From positions 57,685 to 121,684 of the forward strand of contig NZ_KZ679051.1 of assembly GCF_003024195.1 (NCBI RefSeq): a stretch of DNA of 64,000 bases, given 5' to 3'. The stretch is from Streptomyces dioscori. Its GTDB lineage: Bacteria > Actinomycetota > Actinomycetes > Streptomycetales > Streptomycetaceae. A program made the translations under genes and the position numbers. The notes under the pieces are model-generated. The model was not told the origin of the DNA. It ran no database searches and saw only the letters and a list, made by a program, of their open reading frames with translations. The first letter of the stretch is position 1. Each line of letters begins with the position of its first letter. Of this stretch, positions 9,107 through 16,934 are shown piece by piece.

Positions 9107-10048
9107 TCAGTACTGGCCCTGCAGGTGCTCCCAGAACCCGTCCCGCAACGCCCGCCGCAGATCCGCCTGCCCGCGCAGCGAGTACTGCAACAGCCCCTCG
9201 GACTCCACGAGCAGCTCCTGGTCGACGGGCCCGGGCAGATACGGATGACCGGGCAGCAGCTCGGCCAGGGACTCCCGCCCCCGTGCGGCCAGCCACTTCG
9301 CCGCGATCTGCGCCCCCACGAACCGCACGTCCTCCCGGCTCGGGCGGGCCACCGCCGACGTCTCGTAGGAGGCGGTCGTGCGCCGGGCCACGTACGGCTT
9401 GAAGAAGTCGAGGTCGAACGTGCGCTGGCTGTCGACCTCCCAGAGCAGCGGCTCCGCCTGGTTGCGGCCCTCCGGGGCCTCGATGCCCCAGAGGTGGACC
9501 CTGGCTCCGTACCCCTGCGCCGCCTCCACGGCCGAGACCAGGTCCTCGTCGCCGCCGATGAGCGCCGCGTCGCTGATGGCGCGGTGCCGGGCCAGTGACT
9601 CCAGGTCGGAACGGATCAGGGAGTCGACGCCCTTCTGCTGGTTGTTGGCGTTGAGGTTGCCGAGCCGGACCTTGACGTCGGGCAGCTCGGCGATGGACTG
9701 CTGCTCCGCGGTGTGGATGCGGCGCCGCGCCCCGTCGTACCAGTAGACGCGCAGCAGCCTGCTGTCCGCGAAGATCGTGCGCGCCCGGTCGATGAGCGCG
9801 TCGATGAGTCCCTCGGCGTCCAGCTCGAAGGCCCGGCGGTCCTCAGTGCCGGCCACGAGCCGTCCCGCGGCCGCGTAGAGGTACCCGGCGTCGACGAAGA
9901 TCGCGTGCGTCGACGGCGTCTTCGCCACCTCGGCCAGCATGCGCTGCAGCAGCTCGTTGGAGCGGTCGATGCGCGCGGCGAGAGCGGCGAAGTCGTCGGA
10001 GCCCTCGGGGTCGTCGGGGTCGTCGGCTGCCGCGAAGTCGTCATTCAT
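9107..10048 (-). CDS. NYN-domain (PIN-like RNase) protein
   Basis: A 313-residue protein starting at ATG 10048 (MNDDFAAADDPDD) after GAGG. After an acidic N-terminus, residues from about 48 have the NYN/PIN-like arrangement of acidic residues: HAIFVDAGYLYAAAG, then KGVDSLIRSDLESLA, then ALIGGDEDLVSAVEAA. These are the metal-binding aspartates expected of a single-stranded RNA nuclease. The C-terminal third (about 225-313) is a helical extension ending QADLRRALRDGFWEHLQGQY. Likely a cytoplasmic ribonuclease; the target is unknown. Divergent from the 50-residue gene. Confidence 0.8.
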   Translation of the reverse strand: MNDDFAAADDPDDPEGSDDFAALAARIDRSNELLQRMLAEVAKTPSTHAIFVDAGYLYAAAGRLVAGTEDRRAFELDAEGLIDALIDRARTIFADSRLLRVYWYDGARRRIHTAEQQSIAELPDVKVRLGNLNANNQQKGVDSLIRSDLESLARHRAISDAALIGGDEDLVSAVEAAQGYGARVHLWGIEAPEGRNQAEPLLWEVDSQRTFDLDFFKPYVARRTTASYETSAVARPSREDVRFVGAQIAAKWLAARGRESLAELLPGHPYLPGPVDQELLVESEGLLQYSLRGQADLRRALRDGFWEHLQGQY

Positions 10049-10139
10049 ATGCGCCTCATTGTCGCAGGACGTCACTGTGTGTACACAGGTGGTCCCGATA
10101 CTCACAAGTAATTAGACGTTCGAAAGTTTTCTTTAGCGT

Positions 10140-10200
10140 AGGGAATGTTCGTAACAAACATCCCGTTGACTCCTATGGGAACGCGGGACACAGATGACCC
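10140..10200 (+). promoter_or_regulatory. AT-rich promoter/operator region before the 50-residue gene
   Basis: This is the AT-rich part of the divergent gap. An imperfect dyad at 10140-10163 (GGGAATGTT and AACATCCC arms, 7-nt centre) is followed by TTGACT at 10169-10174, a good -35 hexamer. No strong -10 is visible at the usual spacing. The dyad would suit a repressor, but which one is unknown. Confidence 0.4.
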
Positions 10201-10260
10201 GCTCACCCACCTCACCAGTAGTTCTCCTTCAGGAGGATGACCAGACGAAGGGAGAAGCCC

Positions 10261-10413
10261 TTGCGCTTCGAAATCATGCGACTCGACGACGTCGACGGCA
10301 CGCCCGTGGACAGCACCGTCGTGGACGCCGCCTCCGTCAACCGGATCGTTCAGCAGGCCGCCGCCATCGGGCAGCGCCTCTGGATCCGCCCGGCCGACAC
10401 CTCGGCCTCATAA
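10261..10413 (+). CDS. conserved 50-residue hypothetical protein
   Basis: A short frame from TTG 10261 to TAA 10413, with AAGGGAG (10248-10254) 6 nt upstream. The protein begins MRFEIMRLDDVDGTPVDSTV, continues VDAASVNRIVQQAAAIGQ and ends RLWIRPADTSAS. I remember near-identical small proteins in many Streptomyces genomes. The codon pattern (G/C in almost every third position) and a strong terminator just downstream support it as real. It is predicted as one beta-hairpin plus a helix. Function unknown. It is easily missed because it is short and starts with TTG. Confidence 0.75.
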   Translation: MRFEIMRLDDVDGTPVDSTVVDAASVNRIVQQAAAIGQRLWIRPADTSAS

Positions 10414-10448
10414 CAGCGGTTGTTCGACAGTCTTCACAGACAGTCTTC

Positions 10449-10485
10449 GAAACCCCCGTCCGGCACGATGCCGGGCGGGGGTTTC
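10449..10485. terminator. bidirectional terminator between convergent genes
   Basis: Arms GAAACCCCCG and CGGGGGTTTC with an inner GCCGG pairing around ACGAT. The T and A runs flanking the stem allow it to end transcripts from both the 50-residue gene and marC. Confidence 0.85.
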
Positions 10486-10515
10486 GCGTTCGGTCACGCC
10501 CCTCCCAGCCGCACG

Positions 10516-11121
10516 TCAGCTGTTCCGGACGACCTGGGTGACGCCGTTGATGATCTGCTGCACGGCGATCGCGGAGAGCATCATGCCCGCGAGGCGCGTC
10601 ACGAGCACGACTCCGCCGTCCTTGATGACCCGGATGATCAGCAGCGAGTACCGCATCACGATCCACAGCACAACGTGGATGGCGAGGATCGCCGTCCACA
10701 CCGAGACCTGGGTCGTCACGCTGTCGGCCTTCTGCACGGCGAGGATGACGGACACGATCGCGCCGGGGCCCGCGAGCAACGGCATGCCCAGGGGTACGAG
10801 GGCGACGTTGACGTCCTTGGTCTGCTTGGGCTCGTCGGTCTTGCCGGTGAGCAGGTCGAGCGCGATGAGCAGGAGCAGGAGGCCGCCGGCGATCATCAGG
10901 GCGGGGACCGACACGTGCAGGTAGTTCAGGATCTGGTGCCCGAGCAGGCCGAAGACGGTGATGACGCCGCCGGCGACGCAGACGGCCTGGAGGGCCATGC
11001 GCTTCTGCACCTTGGCGGGGCGGCCGGAGGTGAGCGCGAGGAAGATCGGGGTGATCCCCGGGGGATCCATGATGACGAAGAGGGTGAGGAAGAGGGAGCC
11101 GAAGACGGCGAGGTCGAACAT
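10516..11121 (-). CDS. MarC family integral membrane protein
   Basis: A 201-residue protein with six predicted membrane helices (for example LFLTLFVIMDPPG at about 11-23, and LALTSGRP in the first loop). It has the family signature MDPPGITPIFLALT near the N-terminus and a GMPLLAGPGAIVSVIL segment at about 113-128. MarC proteins are inner-membrane proteins of unknown transport function; the old link to multiple antibiotic resistance was not upheld. Its ATG at 11121 has only weak purine-rich sequence upstream. It lies downstream of the PHP gene on the same strand. Confidence 0.88.
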   Translation of the reverse strand: MFDLAVFGSLFLTLFVIMDPPGITPIFLALTSGRPAKVQKRMALQAVCVAGGVITVFGLLGHQILNYLHVSVPALMIAGGLLLLLIALDLLTGKTDEPKQTKDVNVALVPLGMPLLAGPGAIVSVILAVQKADSVTTQVSVWTAILAIHVVLWIVMRYSLLIIRVIKDGGVVLVTRLAGMMLSAIAVQQIINGVTQVVRNS

Positions 11122-11347
11122 GAGCAGTTGAGCCTTGCTGGGTGTTGAGGGGGGTGAGGTGAGTGGGGGTGCACGTGAGTGTGCCGGGTGCGGGTGCGTC
11201 GTGGCTGGTCGCGCAGTTCCCCGCGCCCCTGACCAGTTGCGGTGAGCCGGGCCCTAAGGCGGGGCAAGTTACCGGGCCGTCGGCGAATACGACGACGCCC
11301 GGCCGACGGACGGGCGCCCGAGCGGGTCCGGCAGCGGTTGCCGGGAG
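11122..11347. repeat. gap with one reverse G-rich repeat and a weak hairpin
   Basis: 226 bp between the PHP gene's 3' end and marC. It holds one reverse copy of the 3'-end repeat (core 11216-11229). A hairpin-forming CCGGGC/GCCCGG stretch near 11275-11312 may terminate the PHP transcript. The marC promoter must lie here too, but I cannot place it. Confidence 0.6.
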
Positions 11348-12250
11348 CTAGGCGCTCGTCGGTCCACCCGCGCCCGGGACGGGGAACGCGCCCGTCGGTC
11401 CGCCCGTGCCCGGGACGGGAAACGCGCCCGTCGCACGGCGGGTGATCTCGGCGTAGATCTCGGGGTCCGTCGTGTACTCGCCGAGTTCGCACGCCTTGCG
11501 GTGGCCGTGGTAGTCGCTCGAACCGGTGGTCAGCAGTCCCAGTTCGCCCGCGAGTCCGCGCAGCCGGGCCCGGGTGGCCGCGTCGTGGTCCATGTGGTCG
11601 ACCTCGATGCCGTCGAGCCCGGCCGCGGCCAGCTCGGCGATCGCGGACTCCGGTACGGTCCGGCCCCGCTTGGCGGCGGCGGGGTGCGCGAAGACGGTCA
11701 CGCCGCCCGCGGCCTTGACCAGCCGGATCATCTCGAAGGGGTCGGACTCGTGCTTCTGGATGTGCGCCCGGCCGCCGTCGGCGAGCCACTCGCTCGTGAA
11801 CGCGTCCGAGACGGTCGGCACCACACCCAGCTCGACCAGCGCGGTGGCGATGTGCGGGCGGCCCACGGACCCGCCGGAGGCGATCCGCTCCACGTGCTCC
11901 CAGGTGATGGGCACGCCCAGTTCGCGCAGGCTGCCGATCATCGCCTGGGCCCGGGGCACCCGGTCGTCGCGTACGAGCTCGCGCTCGCGCAGCAGGTCCG
12001 GCTCCTCGGGGTCGAAGAGGTACGCCAGCATGTGCAGGCCGACACCGTCGAGGCGGCAGGACAGCTCGGCGCCGGTCACGAGGGTGAGCCCGGCGGGCAC
12101 GGCCGCGATGGCCTCGGCGTAGCCGCGGGTGGTGTCGTGGTCGGTCAGCGCGACGACGTCGAGACCGGCCGCGGCGGCGTTCCGGACGAGTTCAGCGGGG
12201 GTGTCCGTACCGTCGGATGCCTTGGAGTGGCAGTGCAGATCGATGCGCAC
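11348..12250 (-). CDS. PHP-domain phosphoesterase
   Basis: A 300-residue PHP-fold metal-dependent phosphoesterase (the family that includes nucleoside 3',5'-bisphosphate phosphatases). It starts at GTG 12250 after GGAG with 7-nt spacing. Motifs: IDLHCHSKASDGTDTP at the N-terminus (metal ligands HxH and D), LTDHDT (about 36-41), a glutamate in TGAELSC, VFAHPAA, and GSSDYHG near 256. All the expected metal-binding positions are visible. The last 26 residues contain two copies of a 12-residue unit, GAFPVPGTGGPT/GAFPVPGAGGPT, a lineage-specific tail. Cytoplasmic. Confidence 0.87.
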   Translation of the reverse strand: MRIDLHCHSKASDGTDTPAELVRNAAAAGLDVVALTDHDTTRGYAEAIAAVPAGLTLVTGAELSCRLDGVGLHMLAYLFDPEEPDLLRERELVRDDRVPRAQAMIGSLRELGVPITWEHVERIASGGSVGRPHIATALVELGVVPTVSDAFTSEWLADGGRAHIQKHESDPFEMIRLVKAAGGVTVFAHPAAAKRGRTVPESAIAELAAAGLDGIEVDHMDHDAATRARLRGLAGELGLLTTGSSDYHGHRKACELGEYTTDPEIYAEITRRATGAFPVPGTGGPTGAFPVPGAGGPTSA

Positions 12251-12391
12251 GAACGGACTCCAGACAAGACCAGGACAAAGGGAACGGTCCAAGGATAACG
12301 GGCTCAGAACCAACGCCTGTCATACCCAGCGCCGACGGTCGCCCCCTACAGAACCTGGACCTGCCGACACGGGCCCACCCCCACCACCCAA

Positions 12392-12440
12392 GGGGCGCGG
12401 GGAACTGCGCGACCAGCCCCCACCGGCCCCGCACCCGACA
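12392..12440 (+). repeat. forward copy of the 3'-end G-rich repeat
   Basis: Core 12392-12405 followed by TGCGCGACCAGCCCC. Sits just downstream of the DUF6758 gene's stop on the minus strand and upstream of the PHP gene. Confidence 0.8.
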
Positions 12441-12461
12441 ACCCACGCCCCCCGGGAGGGG

Positions 12462-13103
12462 CTACGGCTCCAGGATCCGCGGCGACAACGCCCCGCAGGG
12501 CAACAGATCCGCCTCCGCACCGGCGTCCCGCAGATCCGTCAGCACCAGCTCGTCGTACATCATCATCCCCGACTGCTCCGGCCACACGACCGCCCACAGC
12601 CACAGTCCGAGCGCCTCACCGGCGAAGACGGCACGGTCGCCGGGCGCCACGGGGACGTGCCAGAGCGGCGTCGGCCGCCCCGCGGCCAGCACCTTCACCT
12701 GAGGGGGCTTGTCGACGTTCATGTACGGGCCCGGGTCGAGCCCCTCGATGCCCGCGTACCGCGCGCCGAGACCGACGCCCAGTTCCTCGGCGACGAGCAT
12801 CAGCTCCCCGAATCCGCCGAGCGGTCCGGGCCCCGAGCAGGCGACGGCGGTCGCGCGACCGCCGCTGCGGTCGTCGCCGGCGAACGCCGCACCCGTGAAG
12901 AGCCAGCCGACGGGCAGCGGCCACGGCATCCACACCGGTACGCGCGCACGGTGCACGACGACACCGAGGGCTTCCACGCTGGGCGGGATCACGGGCTGCA
13001 GCGGATGCACGATGCCGTGCACATCGCACTGCCAGGAGTCGGCAAAGAGGCCGGGAGCCCTGACCCGGCCACCACACTTCGGGCAACTGGGTTCGCCCCT
13101 CAT
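12462..13103 (-). CDS. DUF6758 family protein
   Basis: A 213-residue protein. I start it at ATG 13103 (MRGEPSCPKCGGRVRAPG). An N-terminal treble-clef-like zinc site is visible as CPKCGG near 7-12 and WQCDVHG near 25-31. The rest is a conserved Streptomyces sequence (PPSVEALGVVVHRARVPVW, then PWPLPVGWLFTG) with no known enzyme motif. Likely cytoplasmic; function unknown. It is divergent from the MFS gene across a notably AT-rich spacer. Confidence 0.75.
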   Translation of the reverse strand: MRGEPSCPKCGGRVRAPGLFADSWQCDVHGIVHPLQPVIPPSVEALGVVVHRARVPVWMPWPLPVGWLFTGAAFAGDDRSGGRATAVACSGPGPLGGFGELMLVAEELGVGLGARYAGIEGLDPGPYMNVDKPPQVKVLAAGRPTPLWHVPVAPGDRAVFAGEALGLWLWAVVWPEQSGMMMYDELVLTDLRDAGAEADLLPCGALSPRILEP

Positions 13104-13199
13104 AAGGCACAACGGTCCTCCCCGTCGTTCGTCGCGTCAAGGACGATCACCCGTCCGGCGCGCGCCTGTCACCTCCCCGCCACGGCCCACCACCGGGGG

Positions 13200-13299
13200 A
13201 AACTAGATGTAGCTTGCATTCATTAGCCGATCTAACTTATTATGTGTATACGCCAACCATCTACGAGCATCTCTCCGCGAGCAGCGTGAAGGAGCGGGC
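13200..13299. promoter_or_regulatory. AT-rich divergent promoter with small dyads, upstream of the MFS gene
   Basis: An island of about 60 bp (13203-13262), unusually AT-rich for this genome. It contains TTAG-CCGAT-CTAA (13224-13236) and TATGTGTATAC (about 13240-13250). Such an island in front of an exporter gene is a likely promoter/operator. AAGGAG before ATG 13300 is a good ribosome site. Confidence 0.5.
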
Positions 13300-14553
13300 A
13301 TGAACAGCAGCACGGGAGGCCCCACCGAAGGGGACACCTTCGACGCGGGGGCCACGAGCCTCCTGCGTCAGCCGAAGGCGGTCTGGGCGACCGCCGGGGC
13401 ATCCGTCGTCGCCTTCATGGGCATCGGCCTCGTCGACCCGATCCTGCCGTCCATCGCCAAGGGCCTGGACGCCACCGCCGGCCAGGTCTCGCTGCTCTTC
13501 ACCTCGTACTTCCTGATCACCGCACTCGCGATGCTGGTCACGGGCTTCGTCTCCAGCCGGATCGGCGGCCGTCGCACCCTGCTGCTCGGCCTCGCGCTGG
13601 TCGTGGTCTTCGCCGGGCTCTCCGGCACCTCCGGCTCGGTCGGCGAACTCGTCGGCTTCCGCGCGGGCTGGGGACTCGGCAACGCCCTGTTCGTCTCCAC
13701 CGCCCTCGCCGTCATCGTCGGCGCGGCGGCCGGCGGAAGCGCGGCGGCCATCCTGCTGTACGAGTCGGCCCTGGGCCTCGGCATGGCCTGCGGACCCCTG
13801 CTGGGCGCGCTGCTCGGTGACGCCAGCTGGCGCTACCCGTTCTTCGGCACCGCGTTCCTGATGGCGATCGGGTTCCTGTGCATCACCGCGTTCCTGAAGG
13901 AGCAGCCGAAGCCCGCGCGCAAGACGGGCCTGCTCGACCCGGTCAAGGCTCTCGGCCACGGCGGCCTCGCCTCGGTGGCGGGCTCGGCGTTCTTCTACAA
14001 CTACACGTTCTTCACCGTGCTGGCCTTCACCCCGTTCGTGCTCGACATGAGCCCGTACAAGTCGGGCGCGGTCTTCTTCGCCTGGGGTGTGCTGCTCGCC
14101 GTGTTCTCGGTGCTCGTGGCACCGCGCATGCAGGCCCGGTTCGGCTCGCTGAAGGTGCTCGGCGGCTCGCTGGTGCTGCTCGCGGCCGACGTCCTCGTCC
14201 TCGGCTACGGCAGTCACACCACCGCCGTCGTCTGCACGATCCTCTCCGGTGCCTTCATCGGCGTGAACAACACCGTCTACACGGAGCTCGCCCTCGGCGT
14301 GTCGGACGCGCCGCGCCCGGTGGCGAGCGCCGGCTACAACTTCGTCCGCTGGTTCGCCGCCGCGGCGGCGCCCTTCTTCGCGCCGAGGATCGAGGAGTGG
14401 ACCGACATCCACATCCCGTTCGTGGTCGCGGCGGTCACGGCGGCGCTGGGCGCGCTCGTGGTCCTCGTACGCCGGGACGCGCTGACGCACGAGGCCGAGG
14501 AACTGGAGGAGCGGCACGCGGCGGAGGACGGGGTCACCGTCTTCGCGAACTGA
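13300..14553 (+). CDS. MFS drug exporter-like transporter (DHA1 type)
   Basis: A 417-residue protein with about 12 hydrophobic helices. The MFS signature between helices 2 and 3 is present (GFVSSRIGGRRTLLLGLAL, about 85-103). GVDP-type residues in helix 1 (FMGIGLVDPILPSIAKGL) fit drug:proton antiporters of the DHA1 group. The final 20 residues are charged and cytoplasmic. The start at ATG 13300 follows AAGGAG with good spacing. The substrate cannot be told from sequence. No regulator gene is adjacent. Confidence 0.87.
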   Translation: MNSSTGGPTEGDTFDAGATSLLRQPKAVWATAGASVVAFMGIGLVDPILPSIAKGLDATAGQVSLLFTSYFLITALAMLVTGFVSSRIGGRRTLLLGLALVVVFAGLSGTSGSVGELVGFRAGWGLGNALFVSTALAVIVGAAAGGSAAAILLYESALGLGMACGPLLGALLGDASWRYPFFGTAFLMAIGFLCITAFLKEQPKPARKTGLLDPVKALGHGGLASVAGSAFFYNYTFFTVLAFTPFVLDMSPYKSGAVFFAWGVLLAVFSVLVAPRMQARFGSLKVLGGSLVLLAADVLVLGYGSHTTAVVCTILSGAFIGVNNTVYTELALGVSDAPRPVASAGYNFVRWFAAAAAPFFAPRIEEWTDIHIPFVVAAVTAALGALVVLVRRDALTHEAEELEERHAAEDGVTVFAN

Positions 14554-14626
14554 CGCCCCGCCCCCCGGCCAGGAGGCCTCACCTCCCCGGCTGCCACTTC
14601 CCGGCCTCACGGAGTGTGAGATAGCC

Positions 14627-14651
14627 AACTGGCCGACCCGGGTCGGCTGTT
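14627..14651. terminator. bidirectional hairpin between MFS and SUFU genes
   Basis: Perfect 16-bp palindrome GCCGACCCGGGTCGGC (14632-14647) extended by AAC/GTT on each side. It lies between two convergent stops. Confidence 0.65.
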
Positions 14652-14656
14652 GAGGG

Positions 14657-15265
14657 TCAGTCCAGGGAAACGGACTTGCGTGCGGGATCGCGCAGGTCCG
14701 TTCCGCTTGCCAGCCAGCGCTCCTGGAGCGCCCCCGCGCCGTGCACCCGCTTCCACGCGGCCTCGTTCGGCGTCATGGGCAGCAGCGGCAGGAAACGTAC
14801 GGGATCCAGGGGTGCGTCGAGTTCCAGGTCCTCGACCAGGCCGCCCGGCTCGGCGACCAGGACGGAGGTGAAGGGGGCGCCCGGCCACAGCGGATCGCCC
14901 ACGTCCAGCGAGGCGCCCGGGGCCACCATCAGACCCTCCACCTGCGGGGACGCGGCCAGTACGGCGAGAGGGCGGAGCACCTTGTCGGTGTCGGCGGTAC
15001 CTGCCCGTACCGACAGGACCAGTTCGGCGCGCGGGCCCGCGACCGGGTCGGCGAGGACCGCCGTGGGGTCCGCCATCGGCTGGGCGGACATGCCGAGCGT
15101 GGCGTAACGGACGATGCCGGTGGGGGCCGTACCGGAAGTGTCCAGGTCCGTGAAACGGAGCACCTCGACGCGGTCCGTACCCAGGAACGTCACCGCGGCG
15201 CGCGCGTCCGGTTCGCCCAGGGCGGTACGCAAACGGGCTTCCACCAGAGCAAGAACATCAACCAT
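14657..15265 (-). CDS. suppressor-of-fused (SUFU) domain protein
   Basis: A 202-residue protein starting MVDVLALVEARLRTALGEPD. It fits the bacterial SUFU-domain family: an alpha/beta protein with a central YATLGMSAQPM segment and LPLLPMTPNEAAWKRVHGA near the C-terminus. Bacterial SUFU proteins are often linked to contact-dependent or polymorphic toxin immunity, but here no toxin gene is adjacent, so that role is not supported. Cytoplasmic. The start at ATG 15265 is weakly marked. Confidence 0.75.
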   Translation of the reverse strand: MVDVLALVEARLRTALGEPDARAAVTFLGTDRVEVLRFTDLDTSGTAPTGIVRYATLGMSAQPMADPTAVLADPVAGPRAELVLSVRAGTADTDKVLRPLAVLAASPQVEGLMVAPGASLDVGDPLWPGAPFTSVLVAEPGGLVEDLELDAPLDPVRFLPLLPMTPNEAAWKRVHGAGALQERWLASGTDLRDPARKSVSLD

Positions 15266-15790
15266 GCGCCGAGCATAGAACTCGTCAGCAGCGGGCAAAG
15301 CGACGGCTTGACACTTCAGTCGGCTGATAGTCTTGGCCGCTGGCCGGGGCAGCACGCAGAAGCGTCGCTCTCAAGTCCCGGCCCACGTCTCGACGCATGA
15401 GACTCCCCTACGGGGGATGGACCTCCCCTACGGGGGACCGGCCGGAGGAGGTGGGGCTCCATGGATCGAAGTCGACCAGGCAGTACCACCCGCTCTTCCG
15501 GCTGCTGAGTTCCTCTCAGCTTCCCGAGCTCACGCTCCGCCGGCTGCCACCTCTCGCACACGCACTCGTTTTCCGCGCTCGCGTCGTGGCCGGTCCGGTA
15601 CACAACGGAAGAGCACTTCGTTTTCCCTGATCTGTCTGAATTTTTCTGATCTGTATCAGTAGCGAAGCCGCCACCGTGACGGTGCGGTGCTCCCCGCTTT
15701 GTGGACGTGCCAAACATCCGCAGTCAGGACGTCCCCATTCCGGGCAGTTCCAGCCGTCGTCGGCGGCCTTCGTTCGCGAAGGAGCCACCC
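15266..15790. promoter_or_regulatory. 525-bp intergenic region upstream of corA
   Basis: No gene is supported here. It contains TTGACA (15308-15313). Two near-identical short hairpins follow (CTCCCCTACGGGGGA at about 15402-15416 and 15423-15437). Further on lie a 14-bp dyad CTGATCTGTATCAG (15646-15659) and an upstream direct half of the same motif (CTGATCTGT near 15627-15635). The T-rich stretch 15630-15650 is probably close to the corA promoter. Nothing matches an Mg-responsive M-box by eye. Confidence 0.5.
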
Positions 15791-16900
15791 ATGTCGATGA
15801 TCCACAACCTGCGTGCCGCGGTCCGCCCCTCGCTCCGCAAGGACGGCGGCGCGTACGACACCACCCGCTCGGCCGCGGAGAGTTCGGCCGTCGTGGACTG
15901 CGCGGTCTACCGCGACGGCGTCCGCCTCCCGTCCGACGACAGCCTCACACCGCGCACGGCGATCCGTCAGGTGCGGCGCGACGGCGGATTCGCGTGGATC
16001 GGCCTGCACGAGCCCACCGAGGACGAATTCGCGGGCGTGGCAGCCGAGTTCGGGCTGCACCCGCTCGCCGTCGAGGACGCCGTCCACGCCCACCAGCGGC
16101 CCAAGCTAGAGCGGTACGACGACACGCTGTTCGCCGTCTTCAAGACCATCCACTACGTCGAGCACGACGAACTCACCGCCACCAGCGAAGTCGTGGAGAC
16201 CGGCGAGGTGATGTGCTTCACCGGGCGGGACTTCTTCATCACCGTGCGGCACGGAGGGCAGGGCTCGCTGCGGGCGCTGCGGCACCGGCTGCAGGACGAC
16301 CCGGAACTGCTCGCCAAAGGGCCCTCCGCCGTGCTGCACTCCATCGCCGACCATGTCGTGGACGGCTACATCGCGGTCGCGGACGCCATGCAGGACGACA
16401 TCGACGACGTCGAGACCGAGGTGTTCTCGCCCGGCCGCCGGGGCGGGGTGTCGCGCGGTGTCGACTCGGCGCGGATCTACCAGCTCAAGCGTGAGGTACT
16501 GGAGTTCAAGCGTGCGGTGTCGCCGCTGCTGCGGCCCATGCAGCTGCTGAGCGAGCGGCCCATGCGGCTGGTCGACCCCGACATCCAGAAGTACTTCCGG
16601 GATGTCGCCGACCACCTGGCGCGGGTGCACGAGCAGGTCGTCGCCTTCGACGAGCTGCTCAACTCGATCCTGCAGGCCAACCTCGCGCAGGCGTCCGTCG
16701 CGCAGAACGAGGACATGCGCAAGATCACGTCCTGGGCCGCGATCATCGCCGTGCCGACGATGGTGTGCGGGGTGTACGGCATGAACTTCGAGCACATGCC
16801 GGAGCTGCACTGGCGGTACGGGTACCCCTCGATCATGGGCATCACGGTGGTGCTCTGCCTGGGGATCCACCGCACGCTCAAGCGCAACGGCTGGCTCTGA
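15791..16900 (+). CDS. corA: CorA family magnesium/cobalt transporter
   Basis: A 369-residue CorA-type channel. The N-terminal two thirds form the cytoplasmic alpha/beta and helical funnel (WIGLHEPTEDEF near 64, then LAVEDAVHAHQRPKLERYDD). Two C-terminal membrane helices follow, with the diagnostic selectivity motif YGMNFEHMPEL between them. The start at ATG 15791 (MSMIHNLRAAVRP) follows AAGGAG with 7-nt spacing. It forms pentamers that pass Mg2+ (or Co2+/Ni2+). Together with the MgtE-N/CBS protein 1.8 kb downstream, it suggests an Mg2+-related neighbourhood. Confidence 0.95.
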   Translation: MSMIHNLRAAVRPSLRKDGGAYDTTRSAAESSAVVDCAVYRDGVRLPSDDSLTPRTAIRQVRRDGGFAWIGLHEPTEDEFAGVAAEFGLHPLAVEDAVHAHQRPKLERYDDTLFAVFKTIHYVEHDELTATSEVVETGEVMCFTGRDFFITVRHGGQGSLRALRHRLQDDPELLAKGPSAVLHSIADHVVDGYIAVADAMQDDIDDVETEVFSPGRRGGVSRGVDSARIYQLKREVLEFKRAVSPLLRPMQLLSERPMRLVDPDIQKYFRDVADHLARVHEQVVAFDELLNSILQANLAQASVAQNEDMRKITSWAAIIAVPTMVCGVYGMNFEHMPELHWRYGYPSIMGITVVLCLGIHRTLKRNGWL

Positions 16901-16934
16901 GGGGCCCTGCGAGGGCGGCGCTAGGGTGGCCCCC

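Noticed and set aside
14657..15265. SUFU-domain gene as an immunity protein of a polymorphic toxin.
   Set aside because: No toxin, Rhs or WXG100 gene is nearby, so only the domain itself is claimed.
15266..15790. An Mg2+-responsive M-box riboswitch upstream of corA.
   Set aside because: I looked for the conserved M-box helices and loops and could not recognise them. Only simple hairpins and dyads are visible.
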